Of a DNA stretch of 64,000 bases, positions 43,668 through 52,299 are shown piece by piece. The stretch is taken from the NCBI RefSeq assembly GCF_000568815.1, contig NZ_CP007201.1, forward strand, positions 2,427,654 through 2,491,653. The letters are read 5' to 3'. The translations under genes and the position numbers were made by a program. How positions within the stretch are numbered: the stretch's first letter is position 1; each line of letters starts with the position of its first letter. The stretch is from Sulfurospirillum multivorans DSM 12446. Lineage in GTDB: Bacteria; Campylobacterota; Campylobacteria; Campylobacterales; Sulfurospirillaceae. The notes beneath the pieces are model-generated. The model was not told the origin of the DNA. It saw only the letters and a program-made list of their open reading frames with translations, and did not search any database.

Positions 43668-44668
43668 AACACATATCCTTTAGGATTTTTAATTTGAAAT
43701 CGCCACATATCTTCACATATTTTATCTAAATCATACTCTACTTCCCACCCCAACAGCTTTTGCGCCAATGTGGGATCAGAATAAAACTCTGCAATATCTC
43801 CAGCGCGCCTTGGCATCACTTCAAAAGGTATTTCTTTGCCACTCACTTTTGAAAAGGCGTTGATGACTTCCAAAACACTGTACCCTTTTCCTGCACCTAG
43901 ATTGATAGCGGTGCATTGAGGCTTGTTCAGTGCTTGCAGTGCTTTGACATGACCAAGAGCTAGATCCACCACATGAAGGTAGTCTCTTACACCTGTTCCA
44001 TCACGGGTTGGATAGTCATTGCCAAAAACATTAACGCATTCACGTCTTCCAATCGCCACTTGTGCAATGTAAGGCATCAAATTGTTGGGAATGCCTTGCG
44101 GATCTTCGCCGATGAGCCCACTCTCATGCGCTCCTACAGGGTTAAAATAGCGAAGAATCATGATCTGCCACGTTGGGTCGGAGCGAAAAAGATCACGCAG
44201 TATCTCTTCGATGACCAATTTGGTCTGACCGTAAGGATTAGTAGTTCGCAAAGGGTGATTTTCAGTGAAAGGAAGAAATTCAGGATCACCATATACGGTG
44301 GCAGAAGAGCTAAAAACAAGTTTTTTAATGTTCAGTTTTTGCATCACGCGAAGCAGACAGAGGGTGCCGTGTACATTATTGTCATAATATGCTAATGGTT
44401 TTTCAACCGATTCACCCACGGCTTTAAGCCCAGCAAAGTGAATGACCGCATCACAGCCTATAAGTGCTTTTTCAAGAGCCACTTCATCGCGAACATCACC
44501 AGATATAAAAGAGAGTTGTTTACCTGTAATTTGCATTACACGTTTTAAAGACTCAAACGTGCTGTTGGAAAAATTATCATAAACGACAACATCAAATCCT
44601 GCGTTTTGTAGCTCTACGCAGCTATGGGAGCCTATATACCCAGCTCCGCCCGTTACTAAAATCTTCAT
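43664..44668 (-). CDS. galE: UDP-glucose 4-epimerase
   Basis: NAD-dependent extended SDR that interconverts UDP-glucose and UDP-galactose, and perhaps the N-acetyl forms. It has [15 protein letters not shown] at residues 6-20, [16 protein letters not shown] near 80, [14 protein letters not shown] near 122 and the NPYGQTKL Tyr/Lys site. I start it at the ATG at 44668 (MKILVTGG, 334 aa), the family N-terminus; an upstream frame adds 19 unconserved residues. It is the first gene of the 31-kb minus-strand cluster, so the main promoter should lie in 44669-44817. Confidence 0.94.
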   Translation of the reverse strand: MKILVTGGAGYIGSHSCVELQNAGFDVVVYDNFSNSTFESLKRVMQITGKQLSFISGDVRDEVALEKALIGCDAVIHFAGLKAVGESVEKPLAYYDNNVHGTLCLLRVMQKLNIKKLVFSSSATVYGDPEFLPFTENHPLRTTNPYGQTKLVIEEILRDLFRSDPTWQIMILRYFNPVGAHESGLIGEDPQGIPNNLMPYIAQVAIGRRECVNVFGNDYPTRDGTGVRDYLHVVDLALGHVKALQALNKPQCTAINLGAGKGYSVLEVINAFSKVSGKEIPFEVMPRRAGDIAEFYSDPTLAQKLLGWEVEYDLDKICEDMWRFQIKNPKGYVL

Positions 44669-44817
44669 ATAGCTCACTTTGTTCTTTAAATAATGAATCA
44701 ATAAATAGTTAATGAAGTGTAACAACTTTTCGCTTTATTTAGAGTTAACTACTCCTTTCGAGATTACAAAAATGTTACTTACTTAGTTTCAGGCAATAAG
44801 TTTGAAGATTTTCCACA
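44669..44817. promoter_or_regulatory. Upstream region of the polysaccharide cluster
   Basis: A gene-free AT-rich stretch between galE and the ttrA hairpin. It should carry the promoter of the galE-led transcription unit. I can see several A/T-rich candidate -10 boxes but none stands out. Expression of the whole cluster may depend on it. Confidence 0.4.
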
Positions 44818-44847
44818 TTACATGTAAGGAGGAATCCTTACATGTAA
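44818..44847 (-). terminator. Terminator hairpin after ttrA built from TTACATGTAA
   Basis: A perfect 13-bp stem (TTACATGTAAGGA / TCCTTACATGTAA) with loop GGAA, ten bases after the ttrA stop. Each arm is itself the recurrent TTACATGTAA palindrome plus three bases. Confidence 0.7.
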
Positions 44848-44856
44848 CAGAAGATT

Positions 44857-47800
44857 TTAAAGTTTTTCGATACGTACAGGAATGGCTTGCCTTGCGTTAG
44901 AGCCGACCACAAAATCACTTAGGGTTGCAATGTTAAGACGAGAGGTATCGCTGAGTCCTAATTTGTTGATATTCACACCGCTTCGTCTGGCGATTCTGCC
45001 TTCTTTTATCGTGCCATTGATTTGCACACTCATACCTCCTTCTCCCTCTCTTCCGCCGCCATGTTCGATGCCGATGGAGCGAAGATGTAGCCCCTCACGA
45101 ATACGACAAATGCCCTGCACTTTTCCTTCACGTGAACGCACGACCACACGATCGCCATGGGCAATGCCGTAGTTTTTTGCGGTTGTCGTGCTCAAATCAA
45201 TAAACGTGGTATAGCGTGTATCACGTAAACTCTCCACGGAAGCTGAGTAGGAGGAGAGCACATTGGATTTGTAGCTAAAGGCTAAGAGATTGAACTCTTT
45301 GGAGTCCATATCGATCTTCGCTCCCGTGTAAAATCGAGGTGCATAGTAACGTGGCACGCCACTGTAAGGCTCACCACTTAGGGAATTAAACGCTGTTCCC
45401 ACACTTTGGTTGTAAATGGCAATCGGTTTTTTGTACGCATTGCTCATTTTGTTACCCTCATAAGCACTTGTTTTATCGGCAAAGCGTCCACCCCTGCTCA
45501 TCACATACGCGACTCTGCGCCAGTTATCCGTGCAGATACGCTGTAACAAAGGAACGTACTCACCAAGTCCTGCAAGAGCGATCTCCTCATCACTCGCTTC
45601 AGGTGCAGGATTAGCGCCATCCATGGCAACGTTTTCAAAAGCGCGTAGGTAAAAATCTTCAGGCTTATCAAAATCAAACTTAGCTGTCGTTCCGCTAATC
45701 GCATTTTTGCCAAAGCCAGCTAATCCCAAAGCTTTTCCAAGCTCGATCATAAAGCTGTCCATACTGATAGGCTCACCGTTGGCAAATGTCGCATTCGGCG
45801 ACTTTAAAATCGGATAACGAACATGCGTTGTTTTGGTCAAATGCCCTGCCCAAGGAGACAGCACGCCCCATGTCTCATACAACACCGAATCGGGCACGAT
45901 ATAGTCCGCATAGCGACTGGTTTCATTGATAAACGGATCAATCGCAACAAAAAGAGGAATCGCCTTGTCAGGGTCTTTCAGCAGTGGTAAAAGATGCTCA
46001 CTCCCGCTTTGTCCATAGACAAAATTTGCATTCCAACTAATCAGCGCTCCTAGTTTATACGGGTACGCGTTGGCACTGCTGTTAATGACCTCAGATTCAA
46101 TGGCAGGGCTAAAAGGAAACCACGCATCTTTGGCAGGGTAAGGATTGACGCCTTGTTCCACTTTACGTCTGTATTCACTACTTTTTTCATACGCCATTCG
46201 AGCTCTATCGATGCGGACGCCAAAAGGTTTTTGCTTACCGGCATAGGCTAGAAGATTGTAACATGCGCCATTGAAATCTTTAAATTTTCCTCCGCCGACA
46301 CTCATGCCGCCTTTATGGTTGAGATTGCCCACAAGGGCTCCTAGCATCATAATGGCATAGGTCGTATAAAATCCTGTCGAGTGCATCGTCCCACCGTGAC
46401 AATCCACCCCAACACTTCTGCCATAAGAGGTAAATTCACGGGCAAGTTCTAGAATCGTTTGTGCATCGACCCCACTCTCTTTGGCATAAAAATCAAGAGA
46501 GTGTTCAAACGCCGCTTCTTTAAGGAGCACAAAAGAGCTTTTAACCGTGTACTTCACACCTTCTAGGCTTACTTCGCCTTCATACAAGATGTCAGCTTCC
46601 AAAACATTAGCGGCATTTTTAAGCAGTCCATCGGCTTTATCAATCACATGAACCGCTTTAGTAGCATCCACTAAAATTTCACCTTTTTTCGCCCCATCCA
46701 TAATGACAAGATGCGACGCATTGGTAAAACTCACCTCGTTCAATGTTTTTTGAGCAGCATCGCTTGGGATAGCAAGATACGCTTTTAAGTAGCGCTCTTC
46801 TTCAATAATCACGCGAATCATTCCCATCACCAACGCCAAATCACCACTGGGTTTGATCGGCAACCAACGTGACCGATCCCCTACCGCAATCGAATCGCTG
46901 TTGGTTAAAATAGGTGTTACGATCACATAACGAAGCGCTCCACTTGTACGTCCTTTGGCAAGCAGTTTCGCTTGACGTTTAAAAGGGTTGCCTGCTTGCG
47001 CAGGAGCGGTTCCAATGCTGAGTAAAAACTCGCAATGTTCAAAATCGGGCTTCATGTGGGGAGAACTTGCAAAATCATCCAAGTACGCTGCTTCTCCAGC
47101 CCTCATCGAGAGCCCACAGATAGAGGTATGCCCCATAAAATTGACCGTGCCAAAGCTTTGAACAAAACGGTGTACCATGTAGTTTTGACGCCCTTCATCC
47201 GCCGTTCCTAAAACACAGAGTTTATTGGCAAGAGGACCGTAATCTGGATTTTGCGCATCGATCAAGGTTTTGGTATCGGCGAATGCTTTAAGTCCTTGCA
47301 CTTCGCCTTCACCAAAGAGATTGCCCCCTTCGCTGATCTCTTTAATAAGCTGTTCGATGGAAATGCTCACCCATTTATCTTCGCCACGTTTGCCCACACG
47401 TTTGAGTGGTGTTGTTACACGGAAAGGATCTTTGAGTTTTTCATAGACGAGATTACCGCGTGAACATGCCGTTGAGCGCATCTCTAGCCCACTCTCTTTC
47501 CAACCTGACGTCGCTTTAAAGCTCTCTTCCAATGGTGTTTTGTAGGGTAACCACGGGTCACTGGAGAGCAAACTGTACGGATTTCCAAAAACACGTACCA
47601 CTTCGCCACTTTTCGCATCGATTTTGACGCGTACGGAACAGAAGGTTGTACAGCCATTGCAGACACTTGGTTTGACTACAAAATCGTTTGAATGCGTGAT
47701 GACACCCTCTTTTTGTGTGATTTCCGTAAGCGGTGCATTGCCATAAATCGCATCTTTGGCTTTTTCACCTCTTCGCTGCATCGTGATCGCTTTTCCAAGT

Positions 47801-47880
47801 GTCTCATGATACCCACCCACCGCGGCACTTCCTGCGACGATGCTCGTTCCGATCAAAAAATTTCTGCGTGATGTTTCCAT
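44857..47880 (-). CDS. ttrA: Tetrathionate reductase-type molybdopterin catalytic subunit
   Basis: A 1007-residue bis-MGD oxidoreductase, exported by Tat (SRRNFLIGTSIVAGS at the N-terminus). A [4Fe-4S] motif CNGCTTFC...CSRG occurs near residues 74-140. The likely molybdenum-ligand Cys is in GHTSICGLSM near 252. The C-terminal domain has GDRVVVRSREGKVQG. The great length (PsrA/PhsA are about 760), the SSDPWLPYKTPLEESF segment and the gene order favour TtrA. By that reading it reduces tetrathionate to thiosulfate in the periplasm. An arsenate or other sulfur-oxyanion substrate remains possible. Confidence 0.75.
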   Translation of the reverse strand: METSRRNFLIGTSIVAGSAAVGGYHETLGKAITMQRRGEKAKDAIYGNAPLTEITQKEGVITHSNDFVVKPSVCNGCTTFCSVRVKIDAKSGEVVRVFGNPYSLLSSDPWLPYKTPLEESFKATSGWKESGLEMRSTACSRGNLVYEKLKDPFRVTTPLKRVGKRGEDKWVSISIEQLIKEISEGGNLFGEGEVQGLKAFADTKTLIDAQNPDYGPLANKLCVLGTADEGRQNYMVHRFVQSFGTVNFMGHTSICGLSMRAGEAAYLDDFASSPHMKPDFEHCEFLLSIGTAPAQAGNPFKRQAKLLAKGRTSGALRYVIVTPILTNSDSIAVGDRSRWLPIKPSGDLALVMGMIRVIIEEERYLKAYLAIPSDAAQKTLNEVSFTNASHLVIMDGAKKGEILVDATKAVHVIDKADGLLKNAANVLEADILYEGEVSLEGVKYTVKSSFVLLKEAAFEHSLDFYAKESGVDAQTILELAREFTSYGRSVGVDCHGGTMHSTGFYTTYAIMMLGALVGNLNHKGGMSVGGGKFKDFNGACYNLLAYAGKQKPFGVRIDRARMAYEKSSEYRRKVEQGVNPYPAKDAWFPFSPAIESEVINSSANAYPYKLGALISWNANFVYGQSGSEHLLPLLKDPDKAIPLFVAIDPFINETSRYADYIVPDSVLYETWGVLSPWAGHLTKTTHVRYPILKSPNATFANGEPISMDSFMIELGKALGLAGFGKNAISGTTAKFDFDKPEDFYLRAFENVAMDGANPAPEASDEEIALAGLGEYVPLLQRICTDNWRRVAYVMSRGGRFADKTSAYEGNKMSNAYKKPIAIYNQSVGTAFNSLSGEPYSGVPRYYAPRFYTGAKIDMDSKEFNLLAFSYKSNVLSSYSASVESLRDTRYTTFIDLSTTTAKNYGIAHGDRVVVRSREGKVQGICRIREGLHLRSIGIEHGGGREGEGGMSVQINGTIKEGRIARRSGVNINKLGLSDTSRLNIATLSDFVVGSNARQAIPVRIEKL

Positions 47881-47882
47881 GA

Positions 47883-49013
47883 TTATCGCTCCCCTTGTTT
47901 AACATAATAATTTGCCATCTCTTTATCCCAAGGGAAAAGCACCATTACCAACGCGATCAACGCGATCAACAAACTCCAGTTGGAGAGTACCGATACGATG
48001 CTATCAAACCCTGAAAAATGCGGATGGTATTCAAGTAAAAATGGTGTCGTTTTGCCAATGCTTTGACCGCCAATAACCGTGTTCCAACGAAAAATCCACA
48101 CACCAATGGCGGAGAGAATGCCTCCAAACAAAACCCATTTGAACGAGCGTGCAAAATAGTTTGTAAACCCGATGATCATCGGCACCAAAAGACAAATGAC
48201 ATAATCAACGATCAACACTTCCCAAAAATTTTCACCAAAAAAGAGTTTGAGCGCGTATTTTTCTTCACCGTTAAACGTAATGGCAAAAGTCAGCCAGAAG
48301 AAGCGAATCACAAGATCGATCACAATAAACCACGCTAAAAGGCGTGCAAGACGTTGCATCATATCCATGTCTACGCGTTTAAAATCCGTAAAGAATTTTT
48401 GAAAAATCGGCAGTAAAATGATGAGCAAGCCCGTTCCAGAAACCATCGCCGAAGCTAAAAATAAAATAGGCATGAGTGGTGTATGAAACAGAGGTATCGC
48501 ATGCACAGCCCCTAAAATATAACCCGTGTAGCCGTGTACGCTCAGAGCCAATGGTATACCAATCGCACCTAAAATAACGCCTAAATGGTGGTCTTTTTCG
48601 ACCTGTTCTTGGCTTCTCACCATCCCTTTTGAAAACCAAAAGTAAGGGCGGTAGAGCACTAAAGCTTCAACCAAAATCAATAAAGGATACGCGATCAATA
48701 ACAACACACCCCATTTCATCGGAGAGGTAGGGAAATTCTCCCAGCCATAGAAGAAGAAGTTGATGATGCGCCCTGGTTGGCGAAGATCATCGATCAAGTT
48801 CATGGGCGCTGCAACGAGCAACACAAAGGCTAAAAGAAGCGAAAATCCCGCGATGGGTTTGTACTCTTTCATGCCAAAAACATGGGCAAAACTGGAGATA
48901 ATAAACGCCGCCGCAGAGCTTCCCGTAAACCAAAAATAGTTGGGAATATCAATGCCCCAAGGGCGATCAGGCGTTATGCTCGAAATCGTATGCAGTAGTG
49001 TTCCAAAGTCCAT
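47883..49013 (-). CDS. ttrC: NrfD/TtrC-type membrane quinol dehydrogenase subunit
   Basis: Integral membrane anchor of the NrfD/PsrC family, 376 aa with about nine or ten helices. It has IPNYFWFTGSSAAAFIISSF near residue 20, an NLIDDLRQPGRIINFFFYG loop near 75 and FHTPLMPILFLASAMVSGTGL near 170. It would oxidise quinol and pass electrons to TtrB. I start it at the ATG at 49013 (MDFGTLLHT), seven bases after AAGGAG; an upstream frame adds 14 residues inside ttrB. It is followed by ttrA after two bases. Confidence 0.85.
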   Translation of the reverse strand: MDFGTLLHTISSITPDRPWGIDIPNYFWFTGSSAAAFIISSFAHVFGMKEYKPIAGFSLLLAFVLLVAAPMNLIDDLRQPGRIINFFFYGWENFPTSPMKWGVLLLIAYPLLILVEALVLYRPYFWFSKGMVRSQEQVEKDHHLGVILGAIGIPLALSVHGYTGYILGAVHAIPLFHTPLMPILFLASAMVSGTGLLIILLPIFQKFFTDFKRVDMDMMQRLARLLAWFIVIDLVIRFFWLTFAITFNGEEKYALKLFFGENFWEVLIVDYVICLLVPMIIGFTNYFARSFKWVLFGGILSAIGVWIFRWNTVIGGQSIGKTTPFLLEYHPHFSGFDSIVSVLSNWSLLIALIALVMVLFPWDKEMANYYVKQGER

Positions 49014-49014
49014 C

Positions 49015-49818
49015 TTATTCTCCTTTTCCTGACCACTCGTGTGTAGCCATTCCATCGATTTTTCGTGCCATATCGTCTAATACTCTTGGTGAATACGGCA
49101 AACCTTGAATTTCGCCACTGAGCGCTATGTAAAAAACGCGTGGTTTGGTTCCACTAGCAGGTTTTAAAACCGTCGTTGGAAAGCTTGCCAGTAGTTTGGA
49201 AACAGCCGAGTGCGGGTCATTAAAATCACCAAAAACACGCGCTCCTCCCACACAGCTTTCCACACACGCAGGCAATAAGCCATGATCGACTCTGTGTGCG
49301 CACAGCGTGCATTTATCAGCAACATTGGTGATCGGATTGAAATAGCGTTTGTCATAAGGGCAGGCGTTGATGCAGTATCCACAGCCCCAGCACACTTCAC
49401 TGTCGACAACGACAATGCCATCTTTGCGCGCAAACGTCGCACCTGTAGGGCAAACACTCACACAGGAAGGTTCCGCGCAATGGTTACAAAGTTGGGGCAA
49501 AAACGCCTTATGCACATTAGGATAAGAGCCTAATTCATACTCAGGCACATAGGTTCTAAATTTCTCTTTGGGGACTCTGTTTTCGCTTTTGCAGGCACTC
49601 GTGCAGGCTTGGCAGCCAACGCATTTGCGCAGATCAATCACCATTCCAAAGCGCTTACCCTCTTGTCCGATGTAGCGTGCATCGCCACTTTCTCGTCCAG
49701 GATTGGTAAGGCTTATGGCGTTGGCACTAGGGGCAGTTAATACAGCAGCACCTATAAGAGCGGTTGTTTTTTTAACAAACCCTCTGCGGCCTTGTTGCAG
49801 CTCTTTCTCATCCATCAT
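49015..49818 (-). CDS. ttrB: Four-cluster iron-sulfur electron-transfer subunit
   Basis: A 267-residue DMSO-reductase-type ferredoxin subunit with a Tat-like leader (RRGFVKKTTALIGAAVL, residues 11-27). Four [4Fe-4S] motifs are seen: CVGCQACTSAC near 66, CNHCAEPSCVSVCP near 112, CWGCGYCINACP near 144 and CTLCAHRVDHGLLPACVESC near 170. It carries electrons from TtrC to TtrA on the periplasmic side. It starts 65 bases after the kinase stop, so the regulatory and structural genes probably share a transcript or lie close together. Confidence 0.88.
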   Translation of the reverse strand: MMDEKELQQGRRGFVKKTTALIGAAVLTAPSANAISLTNPGRESGDARYIGQEGKRFGMVIDLRKCVGCQACTSACKSENRVPKEKFRTYVPEYELGSYPNVHKAFLPQLCNHCAEPSCVSVCPTGATFARKDGIVVVDSEVCWGCGYCINACPYDKRYFNPITNVADKCTLCAHRVDHGLLPACVESCVGGARVFGDFNDPHSAVSKLLASFPTTVLKPASGTKPRVFYIALSGEIQGLPYSPRVLDDMARKIDGMATHEWSGKGE

Positions 49819-49883
49819 AACTCCTTTTGGTCTATTCCAAAAGCAATCATAACAATCACAAGAGAGAAACTAGGGAGAAAGCC

Positions 49884-51569
49884 TTAGAGGATGATCTCAA
49901 ATACAGCGCCTTTATCGCTATTGTACGCGCGTAAAATGCCATTCGCATTTTTTTCGATGATGGTTTTGCTCATGTAAAGTCCAATGCCCGTCCCACTCTT
50001 GGCATGTTTGGTACTCACATAAGGCTCAAAGATTTTTTCGATCGGCTCTAATGCGATGCCACCGCCATTATCCGCAATGCAAATCAACGTTTTGCCCTCT
50101 TTACATGTAAGACTGATCCAGATCGTCGGATCACTGATAGAACGCTCTAAAAGCGTATCTTTGGCATTGCTGATAATGTTTAACATCACTTGGGCAAATT
50201 GACTCGGATAGCCCTCCACTTCACAGCTATGTTCAAGCTCTAAGATCAATTTGATGTGATGATTTTTCAAAGCAGATTCGATCAGTTCCAGCGATTTATG
50301 AATCGCCTCGCTGACACGGTAACGCTCTTTCTTTGTTTCACTCGCAAAGAAGTTACGAAAATCATCAATCGTTTTGGACATATACGCGATCAACCCTTCC
50401 GAGCGCTGAATGCGATCCTCAAAAATCGCTGTCGTGAGTTTCTGTTTTTCCCAAAGGATTTGCAGATTCATAAGCGTTGCACCCAGTTCACTCAGAGGCT
50501 GTCGCCATTGATGCGCGATATTGCCGATCATCTCGCCCATGCTCGCAAGCCTGCTTTGGTGCATCAAGATTTGCTCATTTTCCATGCGCCCTTTGATCTC
50601 TTCATTGACGCGATCTTCGAGCGTATGGTTGAGCTCTTTGAGGCTGGCTTCACTCTTTTCGAGGCGTAAGATCAAAACATTAAAACCATAATTGAGTATG
50701 ATGAGAAGAACAGCCATCATACTCATCGCCACAAAAAAGGCTGCATAGACCGCATCTAAAAGCTTTTGCTGCTGATCGCTGATGTCTTGAAAGAAGATCA
50801 ACTGAGCTAAATCATCGCGAATCAACCCCTTAAGCGTAATGACATGCGTAATGTAGGTACTTTTCTTATTTTGAGAAATCTCGCCATCGTGAAGACTAAT
50901 GCCTAAAAGCGCCTCATCAGGAGGAACAAACGCCTCGCCTTTAAAGAGAATATAGCCTTTGAGGTTGGAGAACTCTTCGACCTCATTGAGAAAAAACTCA
51001 GGGGCAATCGCAAACTCAAGCATTCCGATGACTTTTTCATGCACGATGACTGGCACCATAATATGATACGCAGCGTAATGTTTGGAGAAGAAAAAGCCTA
51101 TTTTAGGCTCACTAGGAACTTCGCCACTTTGCTCGATCTCTTCGTGTTTAGGTTCTTTGCCAAGGTACGCAAGAAGCATCAAGTTTTCATCGTAAAAACG
51201 AATCCCCAGCAGATAAGGATTTTCTTGTTTCAACACGTTCCAGCGAAAGCTTGAAAGTCCCGTAAGTTGCGCGATGTTTTTCTGCTCAAGTGCTTCTTTA
51301 ATGCCGTATGAATCAAGATTGGCGTAGGCGCGATTAAGGTAAAAAGCACTCGTGCGCTTCAGCGTCATCGCATAAATGCTGTGAATTTGCGCCGCATAAT
51401 CTTTACGCGACTTTTCAATGCCATCTCTCACATCCAAATAGCGCATCCAGCCAAACAGCGTCGCCATCGCTAGAAATAGCATCAATACGAAGATCATCGT
51501 TTTGGTTTTGGTCGAAGGCGTCGAGAGCGCTTTAATGTAAGACAAGTTTGTATCCGATGCCAAAGACAT
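49884..51569 (-). CDS. Sensor histidine kinase of the respiratory locus
   Basis: A 561-residue membrane kinase. Membrane helices are at about 26-45 and 275-298, enclosing a periplasmic sensor with Cache-like GIRFYDENLML and YHIMVPVIVHEKVIGMLEFA. The H-box is SRLASMGEMIGNIAHQWRQPLSEL with the phospho-His near residue 351. The ATPase has the N-box MLNIISNAKDTL, IADNGGGIAL and GTGIGLYMSKTII. It overlaps the response-regulator gene by 38 bases; an internal ATG at 51497 would give MIFVLMLF without overlap. By position it corresponds to TtrS, although TtrS proper has a PhnD-like sensor. Confidence 0.85.
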   Translation of the reverse strand: MSLASDTNLSYIKALSTPSTKTKTMIFVLMLFLAMATLFGWMRYLDVRDGIEKSRKDYAAQIHSIYAMTLKRTSAFYLNRAYANLDSYGIKEALEQKNIAQLTGLSSFRWNVLKQENPYLLGIRFYDENLMLLAYLGKEPKHEEIEQSGEVPSEPKIGFFFSKHYAAYHIMVPVIVHEKVIGMLEFAIAPEFFLNEVEEFSNLKGYILFKGEAFVPPDEALLGISLHDGEISQNKKSTYITHVITLKGLIRDDLAQLIFFQDISDQQQKLLDAVYAAFFVAMSMMAVLLIILNYGFNVLILRLEKSEASLKELNHTLEDRVNEEIKGRMENEQILMHQSRLASMGEMIGNIAHQWRQPLSELGATLMNLQILWEKQKLTTAIFEDRIQRSEGLIAYMSKTIDDFRNFFASETKKERYRVSEAIHKSLELIESALKNHHIKLILELEHSCEVEGYPSQFAQVMLNIISNAKDTLLERSISDPTIWISLTCKEGKTLICIADNGGGIALEPIEKIFEPYVSTKHAKSGTGIGLYMSKTIIEKNANGILRAYNSDKGAVFEIIL

Positions 51570-52224
51570 TTTCGATGCTCTCTTTGGTCAGTTTTTTGCG
51601 AAGCTCTTTCACAAGCGCTTTAAGCGCTTCCTTACTTCCGCCCTCTCCTGCCCAAATCGCCTCTTCAAGCGCGTCAAACGAGATCACACGATTTTTTTGA
51701 CGCAGCAGATACTCAAATAAAAGACGCTCTTTTTTGGTGAGCACAAACGATACCCCTTCATTGATCAGCGTTCCCCCTTCTGGGTCATAGAAAAGGTCAC
51801 TCCCCGCTTTGATTAAACCGCCTTCACCCCATTCGTACATCCACTCGGCACAGGTTTTAAGGGCATCTAAAAAGCTCTCTTTGGAAAAGGGTTTGAGAAG
51901 GTATTTACAGATATTGAGCTCAATGGATTGTTGGAAATAAGTAGGTTCTGCATGCGCACTCATAATGATCACGGGGACGCGCTTATGCGACTTTCGAATC
52001 TCTTTAAGCAGTTTGAGCCCGTCGCATTTTGGCATGCAAATATCTAAAAGCAAGATGTCAGGGTTGTGTTCAAAAAAGAGCTCCAGTGCCTCTTCGCCAT
52101 CTCCCGCTTCGATGACTTTGTCGAAAAAAAGCTCCAAGGTTTGTGCCACGCTTTTACGTAAACTCGCTTCATCTTCAGCGTATAAAATAGACAGATGCTC
52201 AAAGAGAGAAAGTGGGTTTGCCAT
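51532..52224 (-). CDS. OmpR-family response regulator
   Basis: A 230-residue two-domain regulator. The receiver has EDEASLRKSV, the phospho-acceptor Asp in DILLLDICMPKCDG near residue 57, VIIMSAHAEP and a LLKPFSKE Lys near 107. The C-terminal winged helix (about 150-230) has FVLTKKERLLFEYLLRQKNRVIS and ALKALVKELRKKL. It should control the ttr genes in answer to the kinase. In Salmonella the equivalent TtrR has a LuxR-type output, so the signalling pair here has a different origin. Confidence 0.88.
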   Translation of the reverse strand: MANPLSLFEHLSILYAEDEASLRKSVAQTLELFFDKVIEAGDGEEALELFFEHNPDILLLDICMPKCDGLKLLKEIRKSHKRVPVIIMSAHAEPTYFQQSIELNICKYLLKPFSKESFLDALKTCAEWMYEWGEGGLIKAGSDLFYDPEGGTLINEGVSFVLTKKERLLFEYLLRQKNRVISFDALEEAIWAGEGGSKEALKALVKELRKKLTKESIENVFGIGYKLVLH

Positions 52225-52299
52225 AGCGTATCCTTATCAAAAAAGACTATTCTAACGCACCTCAAATGAATTGTCAACCATCTTTACATGTAACGATTT

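Noticed and set aside
44857-49818. Polysulfide reductase psrABC
   Set aside because: The catalytic subunit is about 240 residues too long, and the gene order and adjacent two-component genes fit ttr better.
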